Below, piece after piece: positions 21,721 to 33,579 of a DNA stretch of 64,000 nucleotides (positions are counted from its first letter, which is position 1; every line of letters begins with the position of its first letter). This DNA comes from Paralithodes platypus (taxonomy: Eukaryota > Arthropoda > Malacostraca > Decapoda > Lithodidae). The translations under genes were made by a program, and so were the position numbers. The stretch spans positions 21,388,696 through 21,452,695 of the forward strand of contig CM064506.1 of the NCBI GenBank assembly GCA_032716605.1, written 5' to 3'. Below the pieces are notes generated by a model. The model was not told where the DNA came from, did not search any database, and saw nothing but the letters and a program-made list of their open reading frames with translations.

Positions 21721-22398
21721 TTAAGGGAGCCCACCTCGCTTTTTTTCTCTTTCTCTCCCTCTCTCTTTGGCTTGTATCCATTCGGTCCCATTCAGCCTAC
21801 TGTTTAAAAGTTTACCCCCATTCAGGTGTCAATATTTTCCTAGCGAGCGGGAGCGAGCCAGCATATATATATTTTTGTTTTGACAGCAAGCTAAATTTGT
21901 AAATTTTTCGATAGAAAAATATCTCCGGCGAAGCCGGATTTCTCCATACAATGCTGGCTCGCTATCGCTCGCCAGAAAGAAATCGACACCTGGATGGGGA
22001 TAAACGTCTTAAAATAGTTGGCTGAATGGGGCCGAATGGATACAAGCCAGAGAAAGAGAGAAAAGGAGAGAAAGATAAAAAAAAAAAAAACGATGGCCTC
22101 CATCAAACTTAAAACAAAAATACATCCATTAGATCCCCTACGAGATTGATTTGTAAATTTTTCATTTGAAAAATGTCATGGCCGAAGGCCGGTTGTTCCA
22201 CAATTACAGGCTGGCTATCGATTGCCAGGAAAAAATAGACACCTAAAGGGCACGAAAGGTCTGAATATTGACAAAGAAATGGGGCGACAGGTTTTAAAAT
22301 CGTCAGAATAATGGGGAAAAGGTCTTAACATTTCAAAGCTAATGGCGATAAGTTTCAGGGAGAAAGGAGGTCTAGATAAACGACCCATCTCCCCTTAA
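21721..22398 (+). mobile_element. chimeric family B / family A element
   Basis: The left end is a full family B body (TTAA-GGGAGCCCACCTCGC through the hairpin CTCCGGC-GAA-GCCGGA to the A-rich right arm, to about 22095). It then passes straight into a family A copy starting CCTCCATCAAACTTAAAA and ending CGACCCATCTCCCC-TTAA. Only the outer tips have TTAA (21721-21724 and 22395-22398), so B and A may move as one unit or were fused by recombination. Confidence 0.75.
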
Positions 22399-22870
22399 AT
22401 TCTTACGGCACTTACATTTTGAAGCTGCATGACAACACTTCTTGCTCGTAACAGTTCAAGGCAACAGATCAGATCAGATTAGATGAAGGTATTGAGGGAT
22501 AAGCCTTTACAACGGCACCTCGTATCTACATTCTACTTTTCCTATTTTTCTGAAGAGTGTAGAGAGGGGAGGAGGGGTGTTGGAGAGAGAGGAAGCTGTT
22601 GGAGCGGCTTTGTTATGTATGTGTGTTATTATCATCGCTCGTGTGACACCGTGGCCTTGCCTTGCTTTCGGCCCCACAAGCACACCACACGAGTCCCATA
22701 ATAGCCCTGCTTTCATAACAGCCCCTTCCATAATTGGGGCTGTCATTTTGGCCCCCTCGGTATTACTTGGTTTCAAAGGCCCCTTGAAATGCAGCGTGTA
22801 CAGGCAAGTTAATAGTTCGCCGAAGACCTTGATAATAAATTGTGCGATGTCTAGAGAGAGAGGGATATCA
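22399..22870 (+). other. intron 5 segment without recognised elements
   Basis: Mixed sequence with a GGAGG-rich stretch at 22560-22600. The 125-residue plus-strand frame at 22577-22954 runs into the family D element and resembles no family I know. Confidence 0.5.
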
Positions 22871-23087
22871 TGTACGGTCGCGCTAATAATTCATGTCCCA
22901 GCTGTCATTATGTTTGGCTCGTTCTGGGCTGTATTAATGTCTGTCAGATGTTGAATAGGGTGGATAAGTGTAGGAACATGTTTGTATATTTCACTCAATA
23001 TGAAGAAATGAAGCTTAGATATTGCTGATACCAATTATTGATCAAAACATACTTGGTGCAGAGACACCACTTATTAGCGCGACTGTA
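22871..23087. mobile_element. family D MITE
   Basis: About 217 bp, from TGTACGGTCGCGCTAATAATTC to CACTTATTAGCGCGACTGTA. The inverted tips are well preserved (CGGTCGCGCTAATAA pairs with TTATTAGCGCGACTG). Confidence 0.85.
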
Positions 23088-23117
23088 AAGTCACACACAT
23101 AAATACTGCGACATCAA

Positions 23118-23212
23118 CCAGATAACGTCAACTCCTTCATCACGAGAAGTTTAAACTAAGCTGAATAAAATCGTCTTACGGTAGCTAAAATGAAATAAAG
23201 AAATCATTGTGA
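23118..23212. mobile_element. family C MITE, fragment
   Basis: AACTCCTTCATCACG is followed by AAACTAAGCTGAATAAAATCGTCTTACGGTAGC. Only one arm and part of the tip survive. Confidence 0.5.
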
Positions 23213-24333
23213 GTTTGAATAATAAGTTTAGCAATACTTTTGGAGACGAAGGGGCGAACATTATCTGGTTGGTGCTACAGTATTTATGCTCGTGACTGTA
23301 CAATCTCGCTACTATGTGATGACTCGATACCCAGTACCTTTCAAAGTGCTATCTGGCAATAATTGAGGGTCTACTAAATATGTTTATTCACACCGTAGAT
23401 AACTGTATTTAAGGAAAAACTACCAAAAACATGATGTACAAGTATTGTTGCAATACATTTATCTCATTATGTGAGAGGGAACCAAATAATACGAAAGTTG
23501 AGACTAAGCCGAACGAAAGAATGTGAAACTCGTAGTATTTCGCTCACTAGATTCAGGATTAAAATGTGGAGGAAGTCTCTTAATGCTTGTATTACTTTAG
23601 GAACCAACAATACTTGGAGAAAAGTATCTCATAAAATTAAAATCAACAGTTTAATGTAATATTAAAACCATGAGTGTCAATAAATCACGTAAATAAACAT
23701 ATTATGTTCCTTCCAACAACCAACGATACTCCTAAAATCGATTAATGAAATTTACAAACACATGTGGCAGTCCGTGGACAGTATTTTTTCTACATTTAAT
23801 TCTGTAAGCAGGACGACATTCTCCAGTATATTTTGTGAGAAAGTTTGAATACTCGAGAACAGCTTGTAAAATGTATAGACAGATGATGAATTTTCACTTT
23901 AAGAAGATATAATAACCCATAGTTAGGGACTCTCATATAAAAACGGAAGATGGAAAGGCAACTGGTAAAGGACAAAGGTGGATATAAAGCAGAAGAGATA
24001 CACTCCTCCCCCCTCATATCCTGACAATGACTGACTTGCTCGCTGAGCAGCCTCCAGGCCCAGGGAGTGGAACATGCAAGATAGCACATACAAATTAAAT
24101 ATTCTCATTATTATACAAAGAATTTGAAAGCAAACCTTACTTATATTTATTCAAACTATAACATAAATAAAATTTAGAGGGCATACATAGATTAATTTTG
24201 TCAGTAGGCCAATTATTGGGAATATTCAAAGACCTATAGTTTTAAATTAGGAAACAATTGGGCTCTGAGTGGCAGTGGAGAGTTGCCAGCAGTAGCCAGA
24301 TTTGGGAACTTTTTTCCGAGCGCTAAAAACACG
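23213..24333 (+). other. intron 5 segment without recognised elements
   Basis: AT-rich; short frames of 60-97 residues on both strands look random. I find no terminal repeats or tRNA-like boxes. Confidence 0.5.
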
Positions 24334-24556
24334 CGACTGTAGTCGGCCAAGTAAATGATGTCTCGGCATCATGTATATTTTGTTCAATAATTGATATCAG
24401 TAGTATCTAAACATGCTTTCTTCATTTCGATTAAGATATACAAACATGTTCCTACAAGTAACCACTCTATTCAACATCTGACAGACATTATTACAGCACA
24501 GAGCGAGCCTAACGTAATGATATCTTAGCCATGACTTATTAGCGCTACCGTACAGT
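24334..24556. mobile_element. family D MITE (inverse orientation)
   Basis: It starts GCGACTGTAGTCGGCC and ends CATGACTTATTAGCGCTACCGTACAGT. It is internally the reverse complement of the copy at 22871-23087 (for example AACATGTTCCTACA against TGTAGGAACATGTT). Confidence 0.8.
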
Positions 24557-24853
24557 CAAGAGCATAAATGGCGACGCACCCATGTGAATCTGTATCAAAC
24601 TCAAACGAGACAATACCATATTATATTAAAGACCAGATGCTTCAGAAATTGACTTTATAAGTTTGAAGATACGAATGGGTGTAACTTTATATATGCTGAG
24701 AACTGTACTACACACAAAATAAAGGGGTAAGGTATATTTTTCTCTGGAGGCTGTTCTGGATGCGGGTAAATTTGAGGCCTTGTCCCTCCCCGTAGCTGAA
24801 GTAGGCGTCAAAGACGGGAGTGTTCTGTTGAACAAGTAAGTTGAGGGGCTACA

Positions 24854-25732
24854 TCATGGTTGTTGGTAGGTCTCTAGATTGGTTCTTGAGACTGATGCCT
24901 GGGAAGGGGCCCTACTTATAGCGAACAGGTGATCAGGAGGTTTGGAAATCCATCCAGAGCATGTCCTGATTGGCTGTCTGGGGGGTGATGCTGTAGGAAT
25001 ATCGTCTGGCTCGAGGCTGACGTCATCCTCAAACTCATTTTGGATGGGGGGGGGAGGGTTTTTTTCCTTCCCCCGCACCCTCATTGGCTGGGATGAATGG
25101 TGGAGCGGCAGAATCCAGAGGCGCTGCAGGGGGAAGTTCTGTGGCAGGTTCGGTGAGATCAGGTCCTAAGGATGGTGGGGGTGGACGGGGGGGGGGAGGG
25201 TTTGGGGAAGGGTTGGGTAGGTGGGCAGGGAAGGGGGGAGTTGGTGGGGAATAGGGGGGCCAGGGGTAGGTGGAAGGTCGGCAGGGAAGTGGTGGGCGGG
25301 CCACCATGCTAGGGGTTGTACAGGGCCCTGCAGGAGGTCTGAAAGGGCGTGGGGTGGGGGGCAGGGAGGGGATAAGGGGTCGGTGGGGTGGCACAAATAG
25401 GGAAGGTGGAGGAGATGGTTCAGCTGGCGCCAAATACTGGCGGGCGTGACTGGCATGGTAGGACATCTACGACAACTTGGTAATTATTAGGGGTGGCCAC
25501 TATGGTAAAGGGGCTAATGAATCTAGGGGCTAATATATTCTTTCCTGATAGGGGGTGGCTCAGTATTGCAACTTGGTCATCTACAGGAAAGGGGTTAGGG
25601 GGTTGGACGTCGTCCTGAATTTTCGGGTGTTGGTTATTCTTTAAGTTATGTCGTAACAGCATTAAATAGTCACTATGTGGTACAGGGCTATTATCGTTGG
25701 CAACAAAAGGTAGCTCTCGGTTTGGGGGGAGG
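24854..25732 (-). pseudogene. gypsy-like integrase C-terminus and proline-rich tail
   Basis: VDDQVAILSHP and LAPRFISPFTIV form the C-terminal integrase segment that follows the catalytic core in Ty3/gypsy pol. After it comes a long Pro/Ser-rich region and a basic RTCSGWISKPPDHL motif close to the final stop. At least two frame changes are needed. The plus strand is extremely G-rich here (runs of 6-9 G at 25048-25300), because proline codons are read from the other strand. Confidence 0.75.
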
Positions 25733-26320
25733 TTAAGCTCGGTTTACACATGCACGAATTAACGTCCCAAAAATAGGCAGGACGGCATCAATCTGGAGGC
25801 CCCATGGTACACATGCACGAATTAACATCCCGTTTGTCCCCGACCCCTTTTGCTCGGTTCACACATGCACGAATTAACGTTCCGTCCATCCCTGACCCCT
25901 TAATTAGCCTGCAAACGAGCAAGGACGCCGGCAAAATCGCCTATGGTCGGTACACAGACGTGCGGTGTCACCAGCTCACGTGACGCGACGGTGACACATC
26001 GCCGACTCTCCTTCCAACGGTTTTTTGCCGCCGTTCTCATCTCATTCGTCGGTGTCTAGACGCAGTCTATTGGCGTCTAGACGCCGAATGCTCCCATGGG
26101 TGTCCCGGCCTGACACATTTTGTGGCAGTTGCCCCGGCCCACGCTGACCATTTTATGCATGCATAAAATATTCGCCGCCTCCCGCCCCGTGTGTTGGCAA
26201 CAGCACACGTTCCTGTACCAACCATAGGCGATTTTAACGGTGTCCTTGCCCGTTTGCAGGCGAATTAAGAGGTCAGGGCCAGACGGGATGTTAATTCGTG
26301 TATGTGTGAATCGAGCTTAA
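25733..26320. mobile_element. 588-bp TTAA MITE inserted in the integrase reading frame
   Basis: The ends TTAA-GCTCGGTTTACACATGCACG and TGTGTGAATCGAGC-TTAA are inverted repeats. Longer inverted arms include GCCTGCAAACGAGCAAGGAC with GTCCTTGCCCGTTTGCAGGC, and AATCGCCTATGGT with ACCATAGGCGATT. The tip sequence occurs three times at the left side, at about 25740, 25810 and 25856. The host integrase sequence resumes right outside both TTAAs. GC content is higher than the surroundings. Confidence 0.88.
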
Positions 26321-27050
26321 TTTAGGGGCTCGACCGAAAATTAGCTCATGGGGTATGTGGCCTGTGGATAAATTAACTGCCCTGTTTAAACCCTATTGCA
26401 CAAGGGGGAGGAGGTTGGGCCAATCCTTACAGTTGCTCTCTATCATTGAAGCACGATTGGCGTTATCAATCGATCTGTGTGAACATTCGCAGATGCCGTT
26501 GCATTGGGGGGGGGAGGTCAGAGATTAATTACTCCTAACAGTTCAGTGAGGGTGGCCCAGGTGTTACTGAGATATTCATGCCCCCGGTCGCTGAGAATGG
26601 TAGTGGGAATTCCGAAGGCAGAGATGACGTGGCAGATGAGTACTTTGGCGGTGGTGAGGACGTCATGATGACGCATAAGTACGGCAATTACAAATCTCAA
26701 GAAAACATCAACGAACATTATTACAAACTGATATCCATCCGAGGCTGGCAGAGGGCTCATTACGTTGCTTGACAAAACTTCAAATGGGTGACTGGCATGC
26801 AAGCTTTGGAATTTATACTTGTGTTTCTCGAGGCTGCATCCTCGACATCTCTGGACAACTTCACTCCCCTAGGTGCGTTCCCGGACTATCATGCAACAAG
26901 GTTAATATGGCTAATCCTTGCAACGGGGGACCTATTGTCCTACCTTCGTCAGTACACACTTGGTCGCCTAAGCAGACTAATTTTCCTTTTAGTCTTTCGG
27001 GGAGCCATGAAAGCAACTAATGCCTCGGGTGACTTCAAAGTGTTCTCCGG
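26321..27050 (-). pseudogene. gypsy-like integrase core and zinc-binding region
   Basis: HPFEVLSSNVMSPLPASDGY continues into FVDVFLRFV, then GIPTTILSDRGHEYLS with the second catalytic Asp (SDRG). In the usual first-Asp position the sequence shows Asn (SSNVM), so the catalytic triad looks broken. Farther upstream a degenerate HDSPGTHLG and RDVEDA region matches the HHCC-type N-terminal domain. Confidence 0.75.
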
Positions 27051-27960
27051 CTTCTAGGGTGTGCTGGGGGTCAGGGTACATATCGAGAACTTCGGCGTCT
27101 GGGCTTAGTATGGATTTTACCGGGGCGATGCTGAATGGAATAATTAAATTCTTTGAGTAATTCTCGCCACCTGACCAGCATAAACTCAGAAGACTACAAT
27201 CTCCTGATCCAGCAGAGTGAGTGATGGGTCAGCGAATATCTCGACACGGCCGCCAGCGAGGTAGAGGTGGAATGACTTTAGACCAAAAATCATACCCAGG
27301 CACTCAAGCTCGTGCACTGGGTAATTCTGTTCAGATTTGGTGAGGGTGCAGCTGGAGCTAGAGATCAGGTTCTCACTGGTGCCATTTACTTGGGCAAGGA
27401 CGGCATTGAGGCCCACAAGACTTGCATCGGTATATAAGCCGATGGGCTTGCTAAAGTCGATGAATGCTACGACGGGGGAATGAACGAGGGTGTCTTTGAG
27501 GTTATCGAACGTTATTTGGTTGGGGGGGGGGGGGATCTGGGTAATGGCGCCGGTTTTATCAGGGTGAACACCTGTCGGAGGCGGTCTAAGTGCTTGTCCC
27601 AAGTGGCGGAAAATACAATTATGTTGTCTAGATAGGCTAAGCAAATTTCCCAATTGAGACCAGATAAAGCAGTGTTCATCAACCTCGAAAACATGGCGGG
27701 ACCATTAGTGACACTGAAGGGCAAGACAGTAAGCTGATAGAATTTCCCCTGACTGGTAGCGAATGCCGTTTTCGGTTTAGTGTCCTCGGTAAGGGGTACC
27801 TGTTAATATCTGGATAGGAGGTCACGGGTTGAGAACCACTGGGTACCATGGAGCGTTTTGAGGGAGTCGTAAATCCGGGGGAGGGGCAGGGTATCTTTAA
27901 TTGTAGCATCGTTTAATAGCCGATATTCAACACAGAATCTCAAAAAAACGTCTTTCATTT
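27051..27960 (-). pseudogene. gypsy-like reverse transcriptase / RNase H
   Basis: MPFSVTNGPAMFSRLMN and CLAYLDNIIVFS are the RT palm segments; the usual YLDD is YLDN, so one catalytic Asp is lost. VAFIDFSKPIGLYTDASLVG opens the RNase H domain (DAS), followed by YPVHELECLGMIFGLKSF with its Glu. Frames change several times. Confidence 0.82.
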
Positions 27961-28546
27961 TTGCTAGGACGACGACCAAGGGGAATCAGAGGATTAGACT
28001 ATCCCCACCTTCAACATTTCTCGCACTTGTCTGTCCTCCTCAGCTCGGCGGATAGGGTTTATTCTCCAGGGGGTTTGTCGGTAGAAATATCGTGGGCCAC
28101 CAGATGTGTGAGCCCTCTTTCGGACTCATCTTACGCGAATAAATCCTCAAACTTTCGTAATAATTTGGTTAGCTGGAGGTCTTGAGCGGAGGATAGGTAG
28201 GGAGGGGTGAAGAGAGGGTTATTACGTTATTGGGGGACCGGGATGAACTGAGTTTTTGGTTATCTTTTCGACTGCCAAGTGGCACGGCATTCTGGGGTAC
28301 ATGGTCGCGTGCCAGGTCAATGGGCTGGCATTCACCAAGTAAAAGTCAATCGGAGGGGTACGGGGGTTACATTTGCTATCATGACTATTGGCTTATCTGG
28401 GTTGGCAGGGGCGGTGGCTACTCACAGGGCGGGGTCGAGCTTAGCTGGGTAAGGGGAAGGGCATATGGGAGTGGGGGAGGGGGTGTATGTATAGTTCCTC
28501 AATGAGGAGCACCTTCTGAGTCTCTTCTGCCATTCTGCAGAGCTCA

Positions 28547-29000
28547 TTAGGCTTCAAAAGAGGGGGGTTGGCATTGGTGGAGTGCCGCCTCAATTTTCTT
28601 ATTGATTTCTGGAAGGAGGACTTTTTGCTTAGTGGATTTACACTTCCGGAGTGTCAGGTGGTGAGCACCTAGATCCAGGTGTGCCTCGTATCCGGCTAGG
28701 ATGTCCCATCCTAGGTAGCCGTCAAAGTTTCGCGAGGGCATGTCCATGATCGTGAATGCGGATTGGACGGTGCCAGCTTTCAAATCCAGGGGGAGGGTTT
28801 TAGTGACACCATGTAGCCTACTAAGATGGGGGCGCCGGCCACCACCAATAGTGAGTGGAGCACTGGTTCTAATAGGCCGAGCAAATTTTGATGTTCACAA
28901 TAATAATCATAGGATATGCAACTCCTAGCAGCCCCAGTGTCTAACAGGAGTTGGAAGCTAGTTCCTAGTAAGATTGCGGACTAAAGGTGTAGGGGTGGGG
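28547..29000 (-). pseudogene. gypsy-like aspartic protease and downstream linker
   Basis: LLDTGAARSCIS, read from about 28950 on the minus strand, carries the DTG active-site triplet. Then come FTIMDMPSRNFDGYLGWDIL, which matches the flap-to-C-terminal part of retroviral-type proteases, and a linker with KKIEAALHQC. Frames are broken between them. Confidence 0.72.
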
Positions 29001-29029
29001 GATGTCTTCAATAGCTCCCAGGTTCAAGG

Positions 29030-29506
29030 CAGCTTGGGAGCCATTCAGAAATCCTTTGATGTGGGGCACTCTCGGTTCATGTGTACTCGGCCGCCGCATC
29101 GATTGCCTTTGAATTGACGTGTGGGTTTCTTTTCTTTCTCCATATCATTGGGTACTTTATTTTGCTTCTGTGTCTTCATGACTTGCTGTGAAGTGCAATG
29201 AGCTCGGCGCTCTCGGATTACTCTTCTTCGTCAGATTCGTTATTTTCAGTATGGGAGATTCTTTGACGTATTTCGAGGGGGCCAAGGCAACTCTTCTAAT
29301 CGAGGCAATTGTGGTAGGAGGGAGAAATGCTAGTCATGTACGCTTTCAACATGTTTAGACCTTGGTTAAGGCTTGTGCATTCCTTGCTAATAAACTATAC
29401 TCGTATTTAAGGGAGAACGCGGGCGATGATTGCATCCCAGACTAATTTGTTCAGGGCAGTCTGTTCTAGGTCTGAGTGGGCTATTTTATGTAGTCTTTTA
29501 TGTTTC
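29030..29506 (-). pseudogene. gypsy-like gag, C-terminal part with zinc-knuckle remnant
   Basis: Near 29085-29140 the minus strand gives RCGGRVHMNRECP. This is a CCHC zinc knuckle with correct C-x4-H-x4-C spacing, but the first Cys is replaced by Gly. Upstream, LEQTALNKLVWDAIIARVLP continues the gag segment interrupted at 29507. Confidence 0.6.
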
Positions 29507-30660
29507 ATTTTTTTCTATGTGTATGAGGAAGACAAAAGGCAGGTTGCCTGTACGAGTGTCTCCCCCTCAGCCAATTGAGTGACAGAACCATATTCAAGGG
29601 ACGTTTGTGTCAAAATGGCTGGACACACGAAGTTTAAAGCAGTTAAAATCATAGGATGGAGGAAAGACTGATTGAGGGAGAGAGTTCAAGAATTCACTTG
29701 TTAAGTAGACGAAAGATTGAGAAAATATGCCAATACTTGGCTTGGAGAGCTAGACAGAATAGGAGTGGGACTGTGTTGAAAGGCAGGTGCTTTGCACTCG
29801 CCGCAAAGGAGGGGGTATGCACTGAGAGAGCTCTGAAGAACACTGATTGTTGTAATAGAGATGAAAGAGATGCAACATTGCAGCGTGTAGAAAGAGATGG
29901 TAGAGAACTAGTAAGAGGAAGTGAGTTGATAAGGCGGAATGCTTTGGATTCTACTCTTTCGAGAAGTGCAGTATGGGTGGAGCCTCCCCACACATACTCA
30001 ATACAGGGGCACACTGTCCCTCAATACAGAGCAAGAAGCTGTGCAGGGCTAAAGAACCTACGGAGACGGTTGAGCACATCCAACTTTTGGGAAGCTGTTT
30101 TAGCAAGAGTGGTACTATGATCTTTCTAAGAAAGGTCGGATGAAATATACACATAGAATATTGAGAGAAGATGAAGGGTGGATTTGTGTATTGTTGAAGA
30201 ATAATTGATAGTCTTGTGGAAGATTGTAATGAAGAGATAGAGGAAGAAATTGGGTCTTGGAGGCGTTGAAAGTAACAAGATTTTCCCTGCCCAACTCAGA
30301 AATAATTGATAGGTCGTAATATAGGCACTCTATGGCCCATTTACATGAGTTTTGGAGTTTATTGCATGCTGAGTTGATGTAAACAAATATTTGAATAGTG
30401 TAAGTAGAGTCATCAGCATATAAGTGGATAGGACTAGAGGTACATTTGAGGAGATCATTAATAGATATTAAAAAGATAATTGGAGACAGGACTGAACCCC
30501 GAGGAACACCGGAGTTGATAGGTTGAGGAAATGAATGATGGCCATCCACAACTGCAGCTATGGAGTGGTTTGAAAGGAAATAAGAGATAGAGGCACATAT
30601 AGAGTGATAAAAACTGAAGGAGGTTAGTTTGGAAATTAGAGACTTGTGCCAGACTCTATC
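29507..30660 (-). mobile_element. jockey-like LINE copy 2, 3' part
   Basis: Same family as 18851-21468; the region after the poly(T) at 29507 aligns with 18867 onward. It encodes the end of RT, with NSGVPRGSVLSPIIFLISIN and IHLYADDSTYT. Here the catalytic motif is the standard YADD. Several frameshifts are present. It is cut at 30660 within the RT by a plus-strand CR1-like LINE. Confidence 0.88.
30115..30549 (-). pseudogene. LINE copy 2 RT fragment
   Basis: 144 residues starting MDGHHSFPQPINSGVPRG and passing through YADDST, then SELGRENLVTFNASKTQFLP (thumb region). It corresponds to the middle of the 480-residue frame of copy 1. The frame breaks on both sides; downstream pieces continue in other frames at 29694-30154. 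Confidence 0.85.
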
Positions 30661-32554
30661 GCTAGAATTACATGCAAATCAAAATAAAACAAACCTGAAA
30701 GAATTGTATAGTTACACCAGGAAGAAGAAATTAGTTACTTCAACGATTGGACCGTTAGTAGATGAGAAAGGAGAGTACACTAAAGATGAAACAAAAATGA
30801 GTAACGCTCTCAATACCTTCTTTGCATCAGTTTTTACAACAGAAGACCTTAATTATATCCTTACAGCATCGCCTATTCAGATTGATAATTCTGATGTTCT
30901 AAGCAATATCACTATTACAGAGAGAGAAGTATTGAAATGTTTAGATAAACTCAAGGTAAATAAATCGCCTGGACCTGATACAATCTCACCCAGAGTTCTA
31001 AAGGAAGCTAAGGATGAGCTCTCCAAACCACTGACATTGCTATTCAATAAATCCTTGCAGTCTGGATCTATGCCTGATCATTGGAAGCTCGCCAACGTAA
31101 TGCCGATATTAAAAAAGGCAGCAAATCCCTACCTAGTAACTATCGTCCAATTAGCTTAACCTCAGTTGTATGTAAAATGCTAGAAACACTCATAAGAGAC
31201 AGACTCGTAAAATCACTTAGAGGAAAATAACATACTTAAAGATACTCAACACGGCTTTCGTAATAGACGTTCCTGCTTAACAAACCTCTTAGACTTCTTC
31301 CATGATATCCTCAACCTCTATGATGAGAGTAAAGCTGTAGATACTATTTACCTTGATTTTCAAAAGGCCTTTGACAAAGTTCCACACAAACGTTTACTGG
31401 TAAAACTAAAAGTGCATGGAATACAAGACGGTGTGTTGAAATGGATAGCAAATTGGATCAGCGATAGAAAGCAAAGAGTAGTCATAAACGGTAAGGCATC
31501 TAAATGGACCAATATAAGTAGCGGGGTTCCCCAAGGATCGGTACTAAAACCAATTATCTTTCTAATTTACATCAACGACATAGATGAGGGTCTCACCTGT
31601 ACAATCTCAAAGTTTGCTGACGATACAAAAATTGCAAATAGCGTACTCTCAAAATAATAAGTTGACGATATGCAACACAATCTAGATAAGTTGTCACGTT
31701 GGGCGTATATTTGGCAAATGAGTTTCAATGCGGATAAATGTAAAGTACTACATATCAGAAACCGAAATGAGAAAGTAAACTATTCTATGAATGGCACTCA
31801 GCTTAAGAGTGTAGACAGAGAAACTGATTTGGGAGTAACAATATCGAGTAACCTAAAACTGAGTCAAAAATGTTCAAAAGTTGTTAAGAAAGCAAACAAA
31901 ATAATTGGCTTTATAGGCAGGTCATTTGAGCATAAATCCAAAGAAGTTATCCTAACTCTTTACAATTCCTTAGTCAGCCCTCTTCTGGAATACTGCGTTC
32001 AATCCTGGTGCCCTTATTACCAAAAAGATATAGACAAGCTAGAACGAGTTCAACGTAGAGTTACCAAAATTATACCTAGCCTAAGGAACAAACCATACGA
32101 GGAGCGTCTTAGAGAATTAAATCTGTTTCCTTTAACCCAGTGCAGATTAAGAGGCGACTTAATTCAAGTGTTCAAAATCATCAAAGGCATCGACAATATG
32201 AACAGTAGTAAGTACTTCACTATCGACCAATCTAATTACACGCGGGGAAACGGTTGCAAAATTATTGGTAAATCTTTGAACTCACACAAATCTAAGAATT
32301 TCTCCTTCAATCGAGTTGTCAACTTGTGGAATGGGCTTCCCCAAGACGTTATAGACTGCAGCACCGTTGATTCTTTTAAACTTCGCCTAGACAAATATCT
32401 TGCCTCAAACTTGCGACTGAGTGCGTTTGTAAAGAATAACTATATTTTATTCCCCCCTCAGATCCATCAAGGATTATTGCTATATATATATATATATATT
32501 AGCCTACTAAGACGTAACTCTTATTTTCCTAGATATATGAAAGATAACGTATAA
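30661..32554 (+). pseudogene. CR1-like reverse transcriptase ORF, broken
   Basis: Domains in order: NKSPGPDTISPRVLKEA (finger entry), HWKLANVMPILKK, then YLDFQKAFDKVPH (motif A), SSGVPQGSVLKPIIFLIYIN (motif B) and SKFADDTKIAN (motif C, intact FADD). The C-terminal tail is SWCPYYQKDIDKLERVQRR and WNGLPQDVIDCSTVDSFKL. It has two opposite one-base shifts (A-run near 31105-31115 and near 31226), which leave 31160-31225 out of frame, and a double stop at 31655-31660, so it is inactive. Confidence 0.87.
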
Positions 32555-32775
32555 TTGTGTTATGTTACTAACCCATCTGTCCCCTATTAACTTCCTAATC
32601 CTGCCACGGACATTAGTTCCAGGGCAGTAGTTCCCATTCCAATTTTCCCTTACCCCCTCTAAACAACTGTTTGGACACTTGATCCTCAGTGTTTTGGAGG
32701 ACAAGCAGTCCAGAGGGGTCACTAGACCTATTGTTGCTTGATTTAATTTGTACTCCTTTGTACTGTACTCCTTTG
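30661..32775 (+). mobile_element. CR1-like non-LTR retrotransposon, 5'-truncated, nested in the jockey-like LINE
   Basis: A plus-strand LINE that lacks the endonuclease and begins before the RT fingers. The 3' end has short repeats (TACTCCTTTG twice, at about 32751-32775) in place of a poly(A), as in CR1/L3-type elements (family knowledge). About 225 bp of the jockey-like target, equivalent to 20036-20263 in copy 1, are missing at the junction. So the insertion deleted target DNA or the join was later rearranged. Confidence 0.85.
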
Positions 32776-33579
32776 ATAGTTGGAGGGTTGAGAGCGGTCA
32801 CCCTTGTTTGAGACAGGTTGAATAAGAGCAAACTTCCAGCAAGAAGGAAAGACGTTAGAGGAAAGACAGAGACGAAAGAGTTTGCCTAGGCAGGGAGTCA
32901 GCACGGAAGAACAGTTTTTAAGTGCAACAGGAGGAACACCATTCGGTCTGTACGCTTTCTTAGTATTAAGCCCAGAGAGGGTTGAGAGTACATCCTTAGA
33001 AGAGATTATGATATTAGGCATAAGTAAGTGAGAGGGGGATGGAGAGGGAGGAGTAGCGCCAGAATCATCTAAGGTGGATTTTTTAGTGAAAGTTTGAACG
33101 AAGAGTTCAGCTTTGTCAGAGGAAGAGGTAATGGTAGTACCGTCAGAGTGCAAAAAGGGAGGGAAAGACGAGGAAGTGAAATTGTTGGAGAAATTTTGGT
33201 TAGATGCCAAAAAGCTTGGAAAGAGTTAGAGTTGGAAAGTTCAGAGCATTTGTTATGGATGAAAGAGTTTTTGGCGAGTCGACGGACAGATTTGGCTTGA
33301 TTTCAGGCAGAGATATATAAAGTACGGGATTCTTGAGTTTGAAGGCGAAGGTACCGTGTGAATGCTTCCTCCTTATTGCGAACAGCAGTAGAACTAGTGT
33401 GAGTAAACCAAGATTTATGTGACTTAGTCTGAGAGAATGGGATGTATGCTTCCATGCCCAAAAGGATTACCTCAGTAATGCGCTCGGCATTCTCCGAGGG
33501 CCATGGAAGCAAAATTCAATCTATGGGAAATCAAAGAAGTACTGCCGTAAAGCCTCCCAGTCAGCAGCGCCAAAGTGCC
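32776..33579 (-). mobile_element. jockey-like LINE copy 2, 5' part
   Basis: It resumes with the segment equivalent to 20264 onward in copy 1. It encodes [19 protein letters not shown] in one frame across the point where copy 1 has its frameshift, then the linker with [18 protein letters not shown] and ending [18 protein letters not shown]. It is truncated there and joined to gypsy-like gag sequence at about 33579. Confidence 0.85.

Noticed and set aside
25040..25330. G-quadruplex-forming region with many G runs
   Set aside because: The G runs are explained by proline codons of the minus-strand retroelement tail; no independent sign of function.
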